Source: Vallitalea okinawensis (GTDB lineage Bacteria > Bacillota > Clostridia > Lachnospirales > PQDH01). Taken from it: 64,000 nucleotides of DNA. Below the pieces are notes generated by a model. The model searched no databases. It saw only the letters and a program-made list of their open reading frames with translations, and was not told the DNA's origin. Below are positions 54,367 to 63,578 of this stretch, piece by piece. How positions within the stretch are numbered: the stretch's first letter is position 1; every line of letters starts with the position of its first letter. Where the stretch lies: positions 248,001-312,000 of the forward strand of contig NZ_PQDH01000003.1 of the NCBI RefSeq assembly GCF_002964605.1, written 5' to 3'. The position numbers and the translations under genes are program-made.

Positions 54367-55038
54367 TTATTCCATCAATTTAAACTTCTCTTCAACTGCT
54401 GCTGTTACATCTATAGTTCCAGCCTGGATACTCCCCGCTTCCATTAACGTACTCGCTCTTGCTGTTCGAACTTCTCCCATATAAGTACTTTTTTCAATGA
54501 CATGCACAGGAACGGGAATCAAGGTTACACCTATTGTATCTGCCATTTCCTTAGCCTTTTGTCTTCCATTAACTAAAGCTTGATTTAGTGCTAGATTATA
54601 GTATTTTTCAGGTTCACTAACAGTAAATATAATTCCCAACTGAATATTAGCGCCAGCCGCTACTGCACTACGGATGACATCATCATCTTTATTAAGGTCT
54701 CTGAGTCTAAATTCAATAACATTACTTACCTCATAACCTCTTAACGTTTGTTTCCCATCAACATAATCATATTTAGGGTATATGTCGTATTGGACAGTTT
54801 GAATATCTTCACTTTTTATGCCATACTCTTTAATAGACCCAACAATATTTTCCATAATCTCCTCATTCCTCATCTGTACTTCTTCAATATCCTCCCCCTC
54901 AGTAACAGCACCCAATGTAATGATTGCAATATCAGGCTCAACTTCAATTAATCCTTTTCCTTCAACAGTCAATTCAGTTTGATGTTGTCGCATTAATTGG
55001 GGTTGCTGTTGCATACGATATAAAACATAAGGGTTCAT
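54367..55038 (-). CDS. SIMPL-domain (DUF541) protein 3
   Basis: 223 residues, with GGAGGTGGG upstream of ATG 55038. SIMPL landmarks: LTVEGKGLIEVEPDIAIITLGAVTEGEDI, the IKSEDIQTVQYDIYPKYDY block, YEVSNVIEFRLRDL and a C-terminal VTAAVEEKFKL strand. No signal peptide; the first 25 residues are Gln-rich (MQQQPQLMRQHQ). The most standard SIMPL sequence of the three. Confidence 0.87.
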   Translation of the reverse strand: MNPYVLYRMQQQPQLMRQHQTELTVEGKGLIEVEPDIAIITLGAVTEGEDIEEVQMRNEEIMENIVGSIKEYGIKSEDIQTVQYDIYPKYDYVDGKQTLRGYEVSNVIEFRLRDLNKDDDVIRSAVAAGANIQLGIIFTVSEPEKYYNLALNQALVNGRQKAKEMADTIGVTLIPVPVHVIEKSTYMGEVRTARASTLMEAGSIQAGTIDVTAAVEEKFKLME

Positions 55039-55110
55039 TCTCCCACCTCCTTACCTACTGTATATCATATGATTCATATAGCTATTTTGACAAATAGAAA
55101 AAAGCAGCAT

Positions 55111-55302
55111 CTAGCTACTTTTTTCTTCTAATTCATTATCTCTTTGTCTTTTTCGACTTTCTTGCTTACGCCTTACACCACTTTCGATACATTTACTACA
55201 ATAAATACGTCCATCCTTATCGCGCTCTGCTCCACAGCCAGGGCATAAACCTTGCTCTCGCCGCTTTGCTCTTACTCGCCGCATGTACTCGGGTTTGTAC
55301 AT
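55111..55302 (-). CDS. Small zinc-ribbon-like basic protein
   Basis: 63 residues from ATG 55302, which has GGAAGTGG upstream; a longer reading to 55359 has a Arg-rich start. LCPGCGAERDKDGRIYCSKCIESG is a Cx2C-x12-Cx2C zinc ribbon between basic flanks (RRVRAKRREQG, RRKQESRKRQR), so it may bind nucleic acid. Family not recognised. Confidence 0.6.
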   Translation of the reverse strand: MYKPEYMRRVRAKRREQGLCPGCGAERDKDGRIYCSKCIESGVRRKQESRKRQRDNELEEKSS

Positions 55303-55536
55303 ATTCCACTTCCTTCTCCTATGTATTCGGGTAAACAACCGGTTCACTAAATCAATCATTTACCAACATTCATATATCTATATATAATCATATTATTATA
55401 TTTTTGTGTTCATTTCAATACAATCGCACTTATCTTTACCATTCTTAATAAACTAACTCCCACTTCATTAATTCCAAAATGTACTGAATTATGATAAGAT
55501 ATCATTAAAACTGATGTGAAAACATTGAGGTGTGAC

Positions 55537-56601
55537 ATGAAAATTATAAAAGAAGCTTTAAATTTGAACATTCATATTAAAGACTATATTCCATATGAAA
55601 ATGAAGATGTTATATTCTTTGATATAGAAACCACAGGGTTTCATCGAGATTATTCTCAACTATATCTATTAGGTTATGTTTATTTTGAAAAGAATGTCTG
55701 GTATGTAGAGCAACATTTAGCTGAAAATCCAAGTGAAGAATTAGAAATTCTTAAAGCACTATATCAATTAATTAAAGATAAGGCAGTTGTTATAACTTAC
55801 AATGGAGATTCCTTCGATTTTCCTTATGTTAATCATAAACTATCATCCTATGAGCTACCTCCAGTGGACAATTATATGTCTATTGATATTTATAAAGATG
55901 TGAAAAAATATAAGACTTTTCTAGGTCTTGAAAACTATAAACTAAAAACTATCGAAAAGCTTGTAGGCATTTATCGTGAAGATCCATATACAGGTGGAGA
56001 TCTAATAGAACAATATAAAATATATACTCAGACAAAGGATAGTGATTTAGAATACAATCTCCTTCTTCATAATAAAGAAGATATGATTGCATTGTTAGAT
56101 TTGATGGCTATTTATGACTATCTTAATATCATTAGCGAAATCCAGGAGGCTACTTATGTAGAGCATGAAATCCTTGAAAACCATGTAATCATTCACTATA
56201 CCTTTAGAAGAGTTCCTTCTATCAAACATGTGGTAACTATCAAAGATATGCAGATGCTCATCGATGGAAATCTTCAAGTAAGAATTCCCTTAATAAAAGA
56301 TATTTTATTTTATTTCATTAAGGATTATAAGAATTATTATTATATTCCAGAAAAAGATGAAGTCATCCACAAAAATATGGCTGCATTTTTACCAAACGAT
56401 ATGAAGCAAAAAGCTAAAGCATCTAACTGTTATATTAAACACGAAAGTACATTCCTTCCAATCTATGACGTATTTGAAGGTTTGAAGATCTTTAAAAAGA
56501 GTCGTAGAGATAAACAAGAATATATTACTATTAACCTCTTCAAAGAAGAGCTAGATTTCTATGCTAGGCATCTATTGAAAGCTCTGAAAGAAAGAAACTA
56601 A
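55537..56601 (+). CDS. RNase H-like (YprB-type) exonuclease domain protein
   Basis: 354 residues from ATG 55537 (GAGGTG upstream; GTG at 55516 is less likely). Exonuclease motifs: FFDIETTGFH (DIE, about residue 26), YNGDSFDFPYVNHK (D in motif II) and LLLHNKEDMIALLDLMAIY (HNKED, motif III). This is the ribonuclease H-like DEDD fold of the YprB family; DNA or RNA substrate not known. It has no neighbour on its strand. Confidence 0.83.
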   Translation: MKIIKEALNLNIHIKDYIPYENEDVIFFDIETTGFHRDYSQLYLLGYVYFEKNVWYVEQHLAENPSEELEILKALYQLIKDKAVVITYNGDSFDFPYVNHKLSSYELPPVDNYMSIDIYKDVKKYKTFLGLENYKLKTIEKLVGIYREDPYTGGDLIEQYKIYTQTKDSDLEYNLLLHNKEDMIALLDLMAIYDYLNIISEIQEATYVEHEILENHVIIHYTFRRVPSIKHVVTIKDMQMLIDGNLQVRIPLIKDILFYFIKDYKNYYYIPEKDEVIHKNMAAFLPNDMKQKAKASNCYIKHESTFLPIYDVFEGLKIFKKSRRDKQEYITINLFKEELDFYARHLLKALKERN

Positions 56602-56609
56602 TCTTTCTC

Positions 56610-56822
56610 TCAGAGCTTTCCTTCAATTTCACTTAATAATTCTTCTGCTGTACTAGCCTTGATAAGTTCATCATCTACAAGTGCAAAGGGACTTTCAGCA
56701 CAATCTCCACAATAGCCTAGACAGGGTTCTACTTCAACTTCTATACCCTTCTCACGAAGTTTATTAACTGTTTCTTCAGTTCCAAAAGTAAAATTATTTT
56801 CACAAAACTTTATTTCTGCCAT
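56610..56822 (-). CDS. DUF1450 (YuzB-family) four-Cys protein
   Basis: 70 residues from ATG 56822 (GAGAGGAAAG upstream). Cys at KFCENN and in PCLGYCGDC (Cx3Cx2C), with thioredoxin-like alternation (IEVEVEPCLGYCGDC, PFALVDDELI). The Cys spacing would suit an Fe-S cluster, as in thioredoxin-like [2Fe-2S] ferredoxins. It is 8 bases from the FAD oxidoreductase gene, which itself is divergent from hcp. Confidence 0.82.
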   Translation of the reverse strand: MAEIKFCENNFTFGTEETVNKLREKGIEVEVEPCLGYCGDCAESPFALVDDELIKASTAEELLSEIEGKL

Positions 56823-56863
56823 TGATTCTTTCCTCTCTAATTTAGTTTTTATCACTTGAATTA

Positions 56864-58066
56864 CTATTTGCTCTCTTTTAGTATCTGTAATAAATCGTTA
56901 AAGGATACATCATCACTATTGTTAATGATTCTTTTTCTTTCTATAGCTTTCTTCAATACTGGTGAATGTTTGATATCTCCAATAGAAATTGCTCCAATTA
57001 TTTGATGATCCTTTAATAGAATTCGATGGTATTGATCTTTTGAATAGTCTATTACGTCTTCATCACTATCACTTTTATTAATGACGCCCATTGAAAATAG
57101 AGGAAGATTAAATGCATTCATAGTTGTAACAGGTGTAGGAGGATTGTATAAACTTTCATGTCCAACCATGTTATGTGCTGCCACTTTAGCTTGTTCCATG
57201 GCTATATTCCATAGTCCAAAGATATGCCCATTGTATTCAGCAACATCACCAGCAGCAAAAACATGATCTATATTCGTCATCATTCTATCATTAACTTGAA
57301 CACCTTCTTTGGTTTTTAGCTCAATATTTTTAAAATGAGGTACATTAGCTTTGATACCAATTGCATAGATAATCATATCAGCATTATAACTTTTACCAGT
57401 ATTTGTTGTGAATGACGTTACCTGATTCTCCCCAAAAATAGAGTCTATCGACGTCCCTAGTAAGAGCTCAATATTGTGACTTTTACACTTTTCTTCTATT
57501 CTTTTTGCAGCTTCGCTATCAAGTTGCTTAGGCATCAAGTTAGATGATTTTTCAACTATAATAACATGTTTATTCCCTTTTGAAAGTTCCCAAGCCATCT
57601 CAAGTCCTTGAATGCCTCCTCCTACAATTAATATATTTTCCGCTTTCTCTAAATCATCTTTAGCTTGATTGAGATCTTCAAGCCTTCTAATCGTGTGCGT
57701 ACCTTTTTTCTGACCATGGATAGTGAGTTCTCTATTATTTGCTCCTGATGCAATGAGTAACCCGTTATAGGTTAAGGAACTTTCATCTTCTAGGTACACA
57801 CATTTATTGATTGGGTCAACATTATCAACTTTCTTATCACATATTAAGTGAATTTTCTGTTCATCATACCATTCTTCTTTTTTTAATCTGGTATTAGTTT
57901 CATTTAAATTCTGAAGTATCCCCTTGGATAAACGCATGCGGTTATAGGGTTTATACTGCTCTTCTCCAATTAAGTAGATATGACACTTATGATCTAATTC
58001 TCGTATCACAGAGGCTGCTGTTACACCTGCAATACCATTACCAATGATAATATATTGCTTCTTCAT
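56864..58066 (-). CDS. FAD-dependent NAD(P)H oxidoreductase (nitrite reductase/rubredoxin reductase-like)
   Basis: 400 residues. FAD site YIIIGNGIAGVTAASVIRE (GxGxAG form: GNGIAG), NAD(P) site ILIVGGGIQGLEMAWEL, and the second FAD motif VFAAGDVAEYNG. The overall sequence (PYNRMRLSKG, MTNIDHVFAAGD) is like NirB N-terminal/rubredoxin-reductase proteins. It contains no Fe-S motif. Located back to back with hcp and followed by DUF1450; the likely job is to pass NAD(P)H electrons to Hcp. Confidence 0.85.
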   Translation of the reverse strand: MKKQYIIIGNGIAGVTAASVIRELDHKCHIYLIGEEQYKPYNRMRLSKGILQNLNETNTRLKKEEWYDEQKIHLICDKKVDNVDPINKCVYLEDESSLTYNGLLIASGANNRELTIHGQKKGTHTIRRLEDLNQAKDDLEKAENILIVGGGIQGLEMAWELSKGNKHVIIVEKSSNLMPKQLDSEAAKRIEEKCKSHNIELLLGTSIDSIFGENQVTSFTTNTGKSYNADMIIYAIGIKANVPHFKNIELKTKEGVQVNDRMMTNIDHVFAAGDVAEYNGHIFGLWNIAMEQAKVAAHNMVGHESLYNPPTPVTTMNAFNLPLFSMGVINKSDSDEDVIDYSKDQYHRILLKDHQIIGAISIGDIKHSPVLKKAIERKRIINNSDDVSFNDLLQILKESK

Positions 58067-58136
58067 AGTTCACCTCTTTTAGTTTTACTTATATTCACCG
58101 TATTATTATTTCAAAAGACAGTTCTTTTATCCTTTA

Positions 58137-58167
58137 TTGTATAAAAGTAGTATTTTTATTTATACTA
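58137..58167 (+). promoter_or_regulatory. hcp promoter with overlapping dyad
   Basis: -35 TTGTAT (58137-58142), 18-base spacer, -10 TATACT (58161-58166). An inverted repeat TAGTAT / ATACTA (58148-58153 and 58162-58167, 8 bases between) overlaps spacer and -10 box, so a regulator could act here. It is not a clear match to the HcpR, Rex or NsrR sites I know. Confidence 0.5.
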
Positions 58168-58218
58168 ATGATAGGTTAATAAGTTTTGATTAATACTTAA
58201 TACAAGGAGGTTGTCACC

Positions 58219-59871
58219 ATGGACAATGCTATGTTTTGCTATCAATGTGAGCAAACAGCTGGTTCAAAGGGCTGTACTAAAATTGGTGTATGTCAAAAAG
58301 ATCCTGCTGTTGCAAAAATGCAAGATGTATTGATTTTTCTATGTAAAGGCATTGGCTTCTATGCTACTAAAGTCGTTGAGAACGGTGGTAAAATACCTAG
58401 AGAAATTGGAGAATTTTATACTGAATGTGTTTTTGCTACTTTGACCAATGTCAATTTTGACCCAGAGCGATTTGTAGACTATATTAAAAAAGCTAATGAA
58501 GTAAAGAAAGATTTTATGGAGGAAGCAGGGGATGTTGAAGCACCTGAGGGTGCTGATTATCTAGCTCCTGAAACAGTAGAAGAAATTCTTGATATTCCTC
58601 TTATGAAGAATTTAGGTGTAATGGATGATCCTGATTTAGATATGGATGTTCGCTCTTTAAGAGAATTCATGATTTATGGAATTAAAGGTATGGGAGCTTA
58701 TCACCATCATGCTTATTGTCTTGACAAATATGATGAGGAAGTTTCTTATTTCATGTTTAGAGCTTTAGGTAGAACACTTGACCCAAATATCTCTGTAGAT
58801 GAATTATTTCAGTTAAATATGGATCTTGGTAAGACCAACCTTAAATGTATGGCACTATTAGATGCAGCTAATACGGATGCATTTGGTAATCCAGAACCAA
58901 CAGAAATGTTAATCACTCATAAGAAAGGACCTTTCATTGTCGTTTCTGGACACGATTTAAATGATTTAGGTGACTTGCTAGAGCAGACAGAAGGTAAAGG
59001 TATTAATATCTATACACATGGTGAAATGCTCCCATGCAATGCATACCCTGGATTAAAAAAATATAAGCACCTTATTGGAAACTATGGTGGTGCTTGGCAA
59101 GATCAGCAAAAAGAATTTGACAATCTCCCTGGCGCTATATTGATGACCAGTAACTGTTTAATGAAACCTAGAGATAATTATAAAGACAGAATCTACACTT
59201 CTAGTATAGTTGGATGGCCTGGAGTGACTCATATACCAACAGGACCAGGTGGAAAGAAAGATTTTACTCCAGTTATTGAAAAAGCTCTTGAATTAAATGG
59301 ATTCCCAGATGATGAACCAGAGAAGAGAATTCCTATGGGATTTGGTAGAAATGCTTTATTAAGTAATGCTGAAGCTATCGTAGGCGCAGTCAAAGAAGGT
59401 AAAATACGTCGCTTTTTCTTAATTGGAGGTTGTGACGGTGCGAGACCTGGACGTAACTACTTCACAGAATTTGCTGAAAAGACACCACAGGATACCATTA
59501 TTCTTACCTTAGCATGTGGTAAGTACCGTTTCAATAAACTTGATTTAGGTTCCTGTGCAGGATTCCCAAGGATATTGGACTGTGGTCAATGTAATGATGC
59601 TTACACGGCTATAGAGGTAGCACTAGCATTAGCTGAAGCCTTTGAATGCGATGTCAACGCACTTCCTCTTTCTTATATTGTCTCATGGTATGAGCAAAAA
59701 GCTGTTGCAGTCTTACTAACGATGCTCTCTTTAGGTCTTAAACATATTTACTTAGGACCAACTTTACCTGCTTTTGTAACTCCTAATATCTTGGAAGCTT
59801 TAGTAGAAAAATTTAACCTAAAACATGTGTCAACACCTGATGAAGATTTAAAAGTAATATTTAGTTCATGA
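58219..59871 (+). CDS. hcp: Hydroxylamine reductase (hybrid-cluster protein)
   Basis: 550 residues, full length. N-terminal cluster motif FCYQCEQTAGSKGCTKIGVC (Cys at 7, 10, 18, 24 approx.), the hybrid-cluster ligands in HGEMLPCNAYPGL, GAILMTSNCLMKP and GCDGARPGR, and CGQCNDAYTA near the C-terminus. Hcp acts on hydroxylamine and nitric oxide in anaerobes. AAGGAGG stands upstream of ATG. It is divergent from the FAD oxidoreductase and DUF1450 genes. Confidence 0.97.
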   Translation: MDNAMFCYQCEQTAGSKGCTKIGVCQKDPAVAKMQDVLIFLCKGIGFYATKVVENGGKIPREIGEFYTECVFATLTNVNFDPERFVDYIKKANEVKKDFMEEAGDVEAPEGADYLAPETVEEILDIPLMKNLGVMDDPDLDMDVRSLREFMIYGIKGMGAYHHHAYCLDKYDEEVSYFMFRALGRTLDPNISVDELFQLNMDLGKTNLKCMALLDAANTDAFGNPEPTEMLITHKKGPFIVVSGHDLNDLGDLLEQTEGKGINIYTHGEMLPCNAYPGLKKYKHLIGNYGGAWQDQQKEFDNLPGAILMTSNCLMKPRDNYKDRIYTSSIVGWPGVTHIPTGPGGKKDFTPVIEKALELNGFPDDEPEKRIPMGFGRNALLSNAEAIVGAVKEGKIRRFFLIGGCDGARPGRNYFTEFAEKTPQDTIILTLACGKYRFNKLDLGSCAGFPRILDCGQCNDAYTAIEVALALAEAFECDVNALPLSYIVSWYEQKAVAVLLTMLSLGLKHIYLGPTLPAFVTPNILEALVEKFNLKHVSTPDEDLKVIFSS

Positions 59872-59880
59872 TAAAAGTTA

Positions 59881-59907
59881 AAGAGGGAGATTATGCATCT
59901 CCCTCTT
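59881..59907. terminator. Terminator shared by hcp and cheR
   Basis: AAGAGGGAGAT / ATCTCCCTCTT, 5-base loop. The cheR stop codon lies in one arm. Confidence 0.8.
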
Positions 59908-60670
59908 TCTTATAAAAGAATGTTCTTAAAGGTTTAAATTTATAATTTTGACTGTTGATAATTTGCTCAGTACTTCCAACAAATAAAACGCCTCCATCAA
60001 TAAGGGTCCTATTAAAGTTTTTATAGATGTCATGCTTTGCATCCTCAGTAAAATAAATGAGCACATTTCTACAAACGATCAAGTCGTAATTATTAGGATA
60101 GGAATCTTTTAATAGATTATGCTTTTTAAAGGTCACACATTTCTTAATCTCATCAGAAATAACATAAACATCATTCTTCTTGTGGATGTACTTACCAATA
60201 TATTCACTTGGAATACCTTTAATATCTTTTTCATCATATTGTCCTAATTTAGCTTTTTCTAATATGACTTCATCTAAATCAGTTGCAAGGATTGAAATTC
60301 TATTTAGAGGTAAAAATTTACTAAGTAACATGACAAGTGAATAAGGCTCCTGGCCCGTTGAACATGCTGCACTCCAAATTTTAAGATTAGTTCTCGAGCG
60401 TTCATTTAAATAAGGTAATATTTCCTCTTCTAGAACATCCCATTGTGAAGGGTTCCGATAAAACTCCGATACATTGATGGTCATATAACTAAGAAACTCT
60501 TTCAGTACTAGTGGATCTTTTTTCATTAGTTCTATATAATCTTTGTAACCCTTTAAGCTCTTCTTATTAATTAAAGATTCAATTCTTCTCTTCATTTGAC
60601 GTTCTTTATAGGCATTAAGATCAATACTTGTAACACGATAGACTTCTTCTTTAAAGCCATCATAAGTCAT
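59891..60670 (-). CDS. cheR: CheR-type chemotaxis methyltransferase
   Basis: 259 residues from ATG 60670 (GAGGTG upstream). CheR_N helices (SIDLNAYKERQMKRRIESLI) and a SAM domain: IWSAACSTGQEPYSLVMLL, ILATDLDEVILEKA, and DLIVCRNVLIYFTEDAKHDIYKNF. All CheR landmarks are present, so it methylates Glu side chains of chemoreceptors. No other chemotaxis gene is near; this position beside rpsA is seen in several Clostridia. Confidence 0.92.
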   Translation of the reverse strand: MTYDGFKEEVYRVTSIDLNAYKERQMKRRIESLINKKSLKGYKDYIELMKKDPLVLKEFLSYMTINVSEFYRNPSQWDVLEEEILPYLNERSRTNLKIWSAACSTGQEPYSLVMLLSKFLPLNRISILATDLDEVILEKAKLGQYDEKDIKGIPSEYIGKYIHKKNDVYVISDEIKKCVTFKKHNLLKDSYPNNYDLIVCRNVLIYFTEDAKHDIYKNFNRTLIDGGVLFVGSTEQIINSQNYKFKPLRTFFYKKEGDA

Positions 60671-60732
60671 TAGAATCACCTCAATCTCTCATACTTACTT
60701 AGGAAACATTAAATTGGATTTCTGTATGTACG

Positions 60733-60756
60733 AAAGACAGCCCGTGGGCTGTCTTT
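60733..60756 (-). terminator. Terminator of cmk-ispH-rpsA
   Basis: GACAGCCC / GGGCTGTC stem, with T-runs on both sides; 7 bases after the rpsA stop codon. Confidence 0.8.
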
Positions 60757-60762
60757 TTATGA

Positions 60763-61863
60763 TTAAGCTTCTTGGCTTTCAGCTTGCTGCTTTTCTAATT
60801 CTAATTCTTTCACACTTAAGCCGATTTTTCTCTCATCCAAGTTAAGTAATGTTACTTTAGCTGTAACTTCATCTCCCACACTTAATACATCGGCAGGTTG
60901 CTTAACATGATTAACAGAAATTTGAGAAACGTGTAATAAAGCATCAACACCTTTTTCGATTTCAATGAAAGCACCGAAATCTGTTAAGCGAGCTACTTTA
61001 CCAGTTACAACATTACCTTCGGCAAATTTATCTTCCGCATTGTTCCAAGGATTTTCTTCTGGGAACTTTAATGATAATGCAATTTTTTTCTTCTCTTTAT
61101 CACATTCTTTAACAAGAACATTAACTTCTTGTCCTTCTTTAACAACTTGCATTGGATTAGTTACAATACCCCAGCTCATTTCTGAAATATGTAATAAACC
61201 ATCTACACCATTTAAGTCAACAAAAGCACCATACTTAGTTAATGATTTAACTGTACCTAAGATACGATCACCAACATTAATATTTTCTAAAGCTTCTTTG
61301 ACTTTCTTATCATGCTCTACTTGTAGTAATACTCTTCTATTACCGACAACTTTACGTCTTCTTTCATTAAACTCAGTAATAACGAATGATATTTCTTGAC
61401 CTACAAATTGGTGTAAATCTTCTCTATATGCGATATCGAAACGTGATTGTGGAATAAAGATAGGTACCTCGAATTTAACGACAATAACGCCACCTTTTAC
61501 CACTTCACTGACAATACCACTCATTTTTTCTTTATTTTCATAAGCAACTTTAATTGCTTTATAGCCTTCATTCATTAATATTCTCTTACGAGATAGGTTA
61601 ACAACACCATCTCTATCGTTAACACGCATAACTAATGTCTCAATTGATTCTCCAACTTTAACATGATCTGTTAAATCTATGCTTTGATTATTTGAATATT
61701 CTTCTTTAGTAAGAACACCATCAGCTTTATAACCAATGTTTACGATAATTTCATTAGGTGTTACCTCGATAACTTTACCTTTTACTACTTCTCTAGTTTT
61801 AATTTCAACAAAAGATGCATTTAGCAATTCTTCAAAAGAAACTGCAGTCTGTAAATCACTCAT
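60763..61863 (-). CDS. rpsA: 30S ribosomal protein S1, four S1 domains
   Basis: 366 residues. Four S1 domains, at about 20-85 (VVKGKVIEVTPNEIIVNIGYKADG), 105-170, 190-255 (ILGTVKSLTKYGAFVDLNGVDGLLH) and 275-345 (VVTGKVARLTDFGAFIEIEKGVDALLH). E. coli S1 has six; the short form is normal for Clostridia. It binds mRNA in initiation, though its need in Firmicutes is debated. One base separates it from ispH, whose stop codon it nearly touches, and it shares its transcript. Confidence 0.93.
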   Translation of the reverse strand: MSDLQTAVSFEELLNASFVEIKTREVVKGKVIEVTPNEIIVNIGYKADGVLTKEEYSNNQSIDLTDHVKVGESIETLVMRVNDRDGVVNLSRKRILMNEGYKAIKVAYENKEKMSGIVSEVVKGGVIVVKFEVPIFIPQSRFDIAYREDLHQFVGQEISFVITEFNERRRKVVGNRRVLLQVEHDKKVKEALENINVGDRILGTVKSLTKYGAFVDLNGVDGLLHISEMSWGIVTNPMQVVKEGQEVNVLVKECDKEKKKIALSLKFPEENPWNNAEDKFAEGNVVTGKVARLTDFGAFIEIEKGVDALLHVSQISVNHVKQPADVLSVGDEVTAKVTLLNLDERKIGLSVKELELEKQQAESQEA

Positions 61864-61864
61864 G

Positions 61865-62710
61865 TCAAAAAACCCTCCTCAATGTGTTTATAACTTCTTC
61901 TATGAGCTTTTCTGGAGTCGATGCTCCAGCAGTTATTCCTACTCGGTCTGAGGCTTTAAAATCTTGCAGAGAAAGATCTTTTACGGTTTCAATATGGTAC
62001 GTATTTTCACATTGTTCTTTGCAAATCTGATAAAGCTTCATCGTATTTGAACTATGCTTGCCACCTATAACAATCATTTTGTCAACAGTTTTAGCTAATT
62101 CTATTGCCTCATGTTGCCTATCATAGGTAGACTTGCATATGGTAGAAAACATATTAAGATTATACCCTAAATTTTTCAATATCTCAACTATTTTGTTAAA
62201 TTTAAAGAGATCAAAAGTTGTCTGACTGACAAGACAAATGTCTTTGTCTTTGGATAATTGTAAGTTTTTAGCTTCTTCGATAGAAGATATAATAATACCT
62301 TCATTATCACAATATCCATTGATACCCAGTACTTCTGGATGACTCTTGTTACCTACAATAACAATTCGCTGTCCTAACTCATAGTGCTTTCTAACTATCT
62401 TATGAATCCGTTTAACAAAAGGACACGTGGCATCTATTAAATCAACTTGTCGCTTCTCAAGTTGTTGTTGCAGTTGAGGGCTAATACCATGAGAACGTAT
62501 AATAACAGTTCCTGAATAGTCTCCTTCAACATCATCTAATATTCTCAATCCACGATCAGCTAGCTCATCAACAACTTGTTGATTATGAATGATAGGTCCA
62601 TAAGTATAAACTTCTTCATTATTGAGATTTTCTTCAACAGCTTTAACAGCTCGATCAACACCAAAACAAAATCCACTAGTTTTTGCTAGAATTATTTCCA
62701 TTTCATTCAC
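61865..62710 (-). CDS. ispH: 4-hydroxy-3-methylbut-2-enyl diphosphate reductase
   Basis: 281 residues. The three Fe-S Cys are in SGFCFGVDRAV, IDATCPFVKRIH and FSTICKSTYDRQ; the active-site EEVINTLRR-type end and TGASTPEKLI-type block (TAGASTPEKLIEEV) are present. It makes IPP and DMAPP in the MEP pathway. In some Clostridia ispH and rpsA are fused; here they are separate genes one base apart. AAAGGAGTGAATG leads the start. Confidence 0.96.
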   Translation of the reverse strand: MNEMEIILAKTSGFCFGVDRAVKAVEENLNNEEVYTYGPIIHNQQVVDELADRGLRILDDVEGDYSGTVIIRSHGISPQLQQQLEKRQVDLIDATCPFVKRIHKIVRKHYELGQRIVIVGNKSHPEVLGINGYCDNEGIIISSIEEAKNLQLSKDKDICLVSQTTFDLFKFNKIVEILKNLGYNLNMFSTICKSTYDRQHEAIELAKTVDKMIVIGGKHSSNTMKLYQICKEQCENTYHIETVKDLSLQDFKASDRVGITAGASTPEKLIEEVINTLRRVF

Positions 62711-62769
62711 TCCTTTAAAATTGCCAGAGATGAATACTCACAATGGTACACAACAACACTTTATAACTT

Positions 62770-63432
62770 TTATCTTCGATATAAATCAATGACCTTATTG
62801 GTTACATCATCAATATCTAAAAAAGTGGTATCTAGTTCAACAGCGTCCTCAGCTTTTACGAGAGGGGCATACTCACGATTCATATCGCGGTAATCTCTTT
62901 CTTCAATCTCTCTTTCGATTTGTTGAAGATTAGCTTGTAACCCTTTCGCTATAAGTTCAGCATAACGTCGCTCAGCACGCTTCTTAACACTAGCAGTTAA
63001 ATAGATCTTTAAATCTGCCTTTGGAATCACAAATGTTCCAATATCTCTCCCATCCATGACAACACTATTACTTTTAGCGATATCCTGCTGTAGAGCAACA
63101 AGTTTTGTTCTAACTTCTTTATAAACACCAACAGCTGATGCGCCATTTCCAACTTCTTGGCTTCGAATCCTATCTGTAACATCCTCGTCGCATAAAAACA
63201 TGCGTTGTTCACCTTTTATATATTTAACTTGGATATTAATTTGATTAAGTGAAGCAATCACTTTCTCCTGATCATCAAAAGCTATATTATTTTGTAGACA
63301 ATAATAAGCTATGGTGCGATACATGGATCCAGTATCAACATAATTAATTCCTAATACGTTTGCCACATTTTTTGCAATAGTACTTTTACCAGCACCTGCA
63401 GGTCCATCTATTGCAATAGAAATATAGTTCAT
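62770..63432 (-). CDS. cmk: Cytidylate kinase
   Basis: 220 residues from ATG 63432, with AGGAGG six bases upstream; a reading to 63549 starts in a non-conserved stretch. P-loop AIDGPAGAGKSTIAKNVA (GPAGAGKS about 9-16), DTGSMYRTIAYY, VMDGRDIGTFVIPKAD and the KKRAERRYAELIAKG lid. It phosphorylates CMP/dCMP. First gene of cmk-ispH-rpsA; the gap upstream holds copy B of the structured element. Confidence 0.96.
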   Translation of the reverse strand: MNYISIAIDGPAGAGKSTIAKNVANVLGINYVDTGSMYRTIAYYCLQNNIAFDDQEKVIASLNQINIQVKYIKGEQRMFLCDEDVTDRIRSQEVGNGASAVGVYKEVRTKLVALQQDIAKSNSVVMDGRDIGTFVIPKADLKIYLTASVKKRAERRYAELIAKGLQANLQQIEREIEERDYRDMNREYAPLVKAEDAVELDTTFLDIDDVTNKVIDLYRR

Positions 63433-63578
63433 ATATATCCTCCTAAAACGATCCACACCGTTAATGATTAAGGTGGCTAGGCACACACGCAAACTAGTAT
63501 ACCATACAATTAAAAAATATACAATTTTATATGCAAATAATTTGTTCAACCCCTACAATAAATAACCTGTGAAATCAA

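Noticed and set aside
58067-58218. Rex or HcpR binding site in the hcp gap
   Set aside because: No TTGTTAA/TTAACAA-type or TTGAC/GTCAA-type dyad was found; only the TAGTAT/ATACTA repeat.
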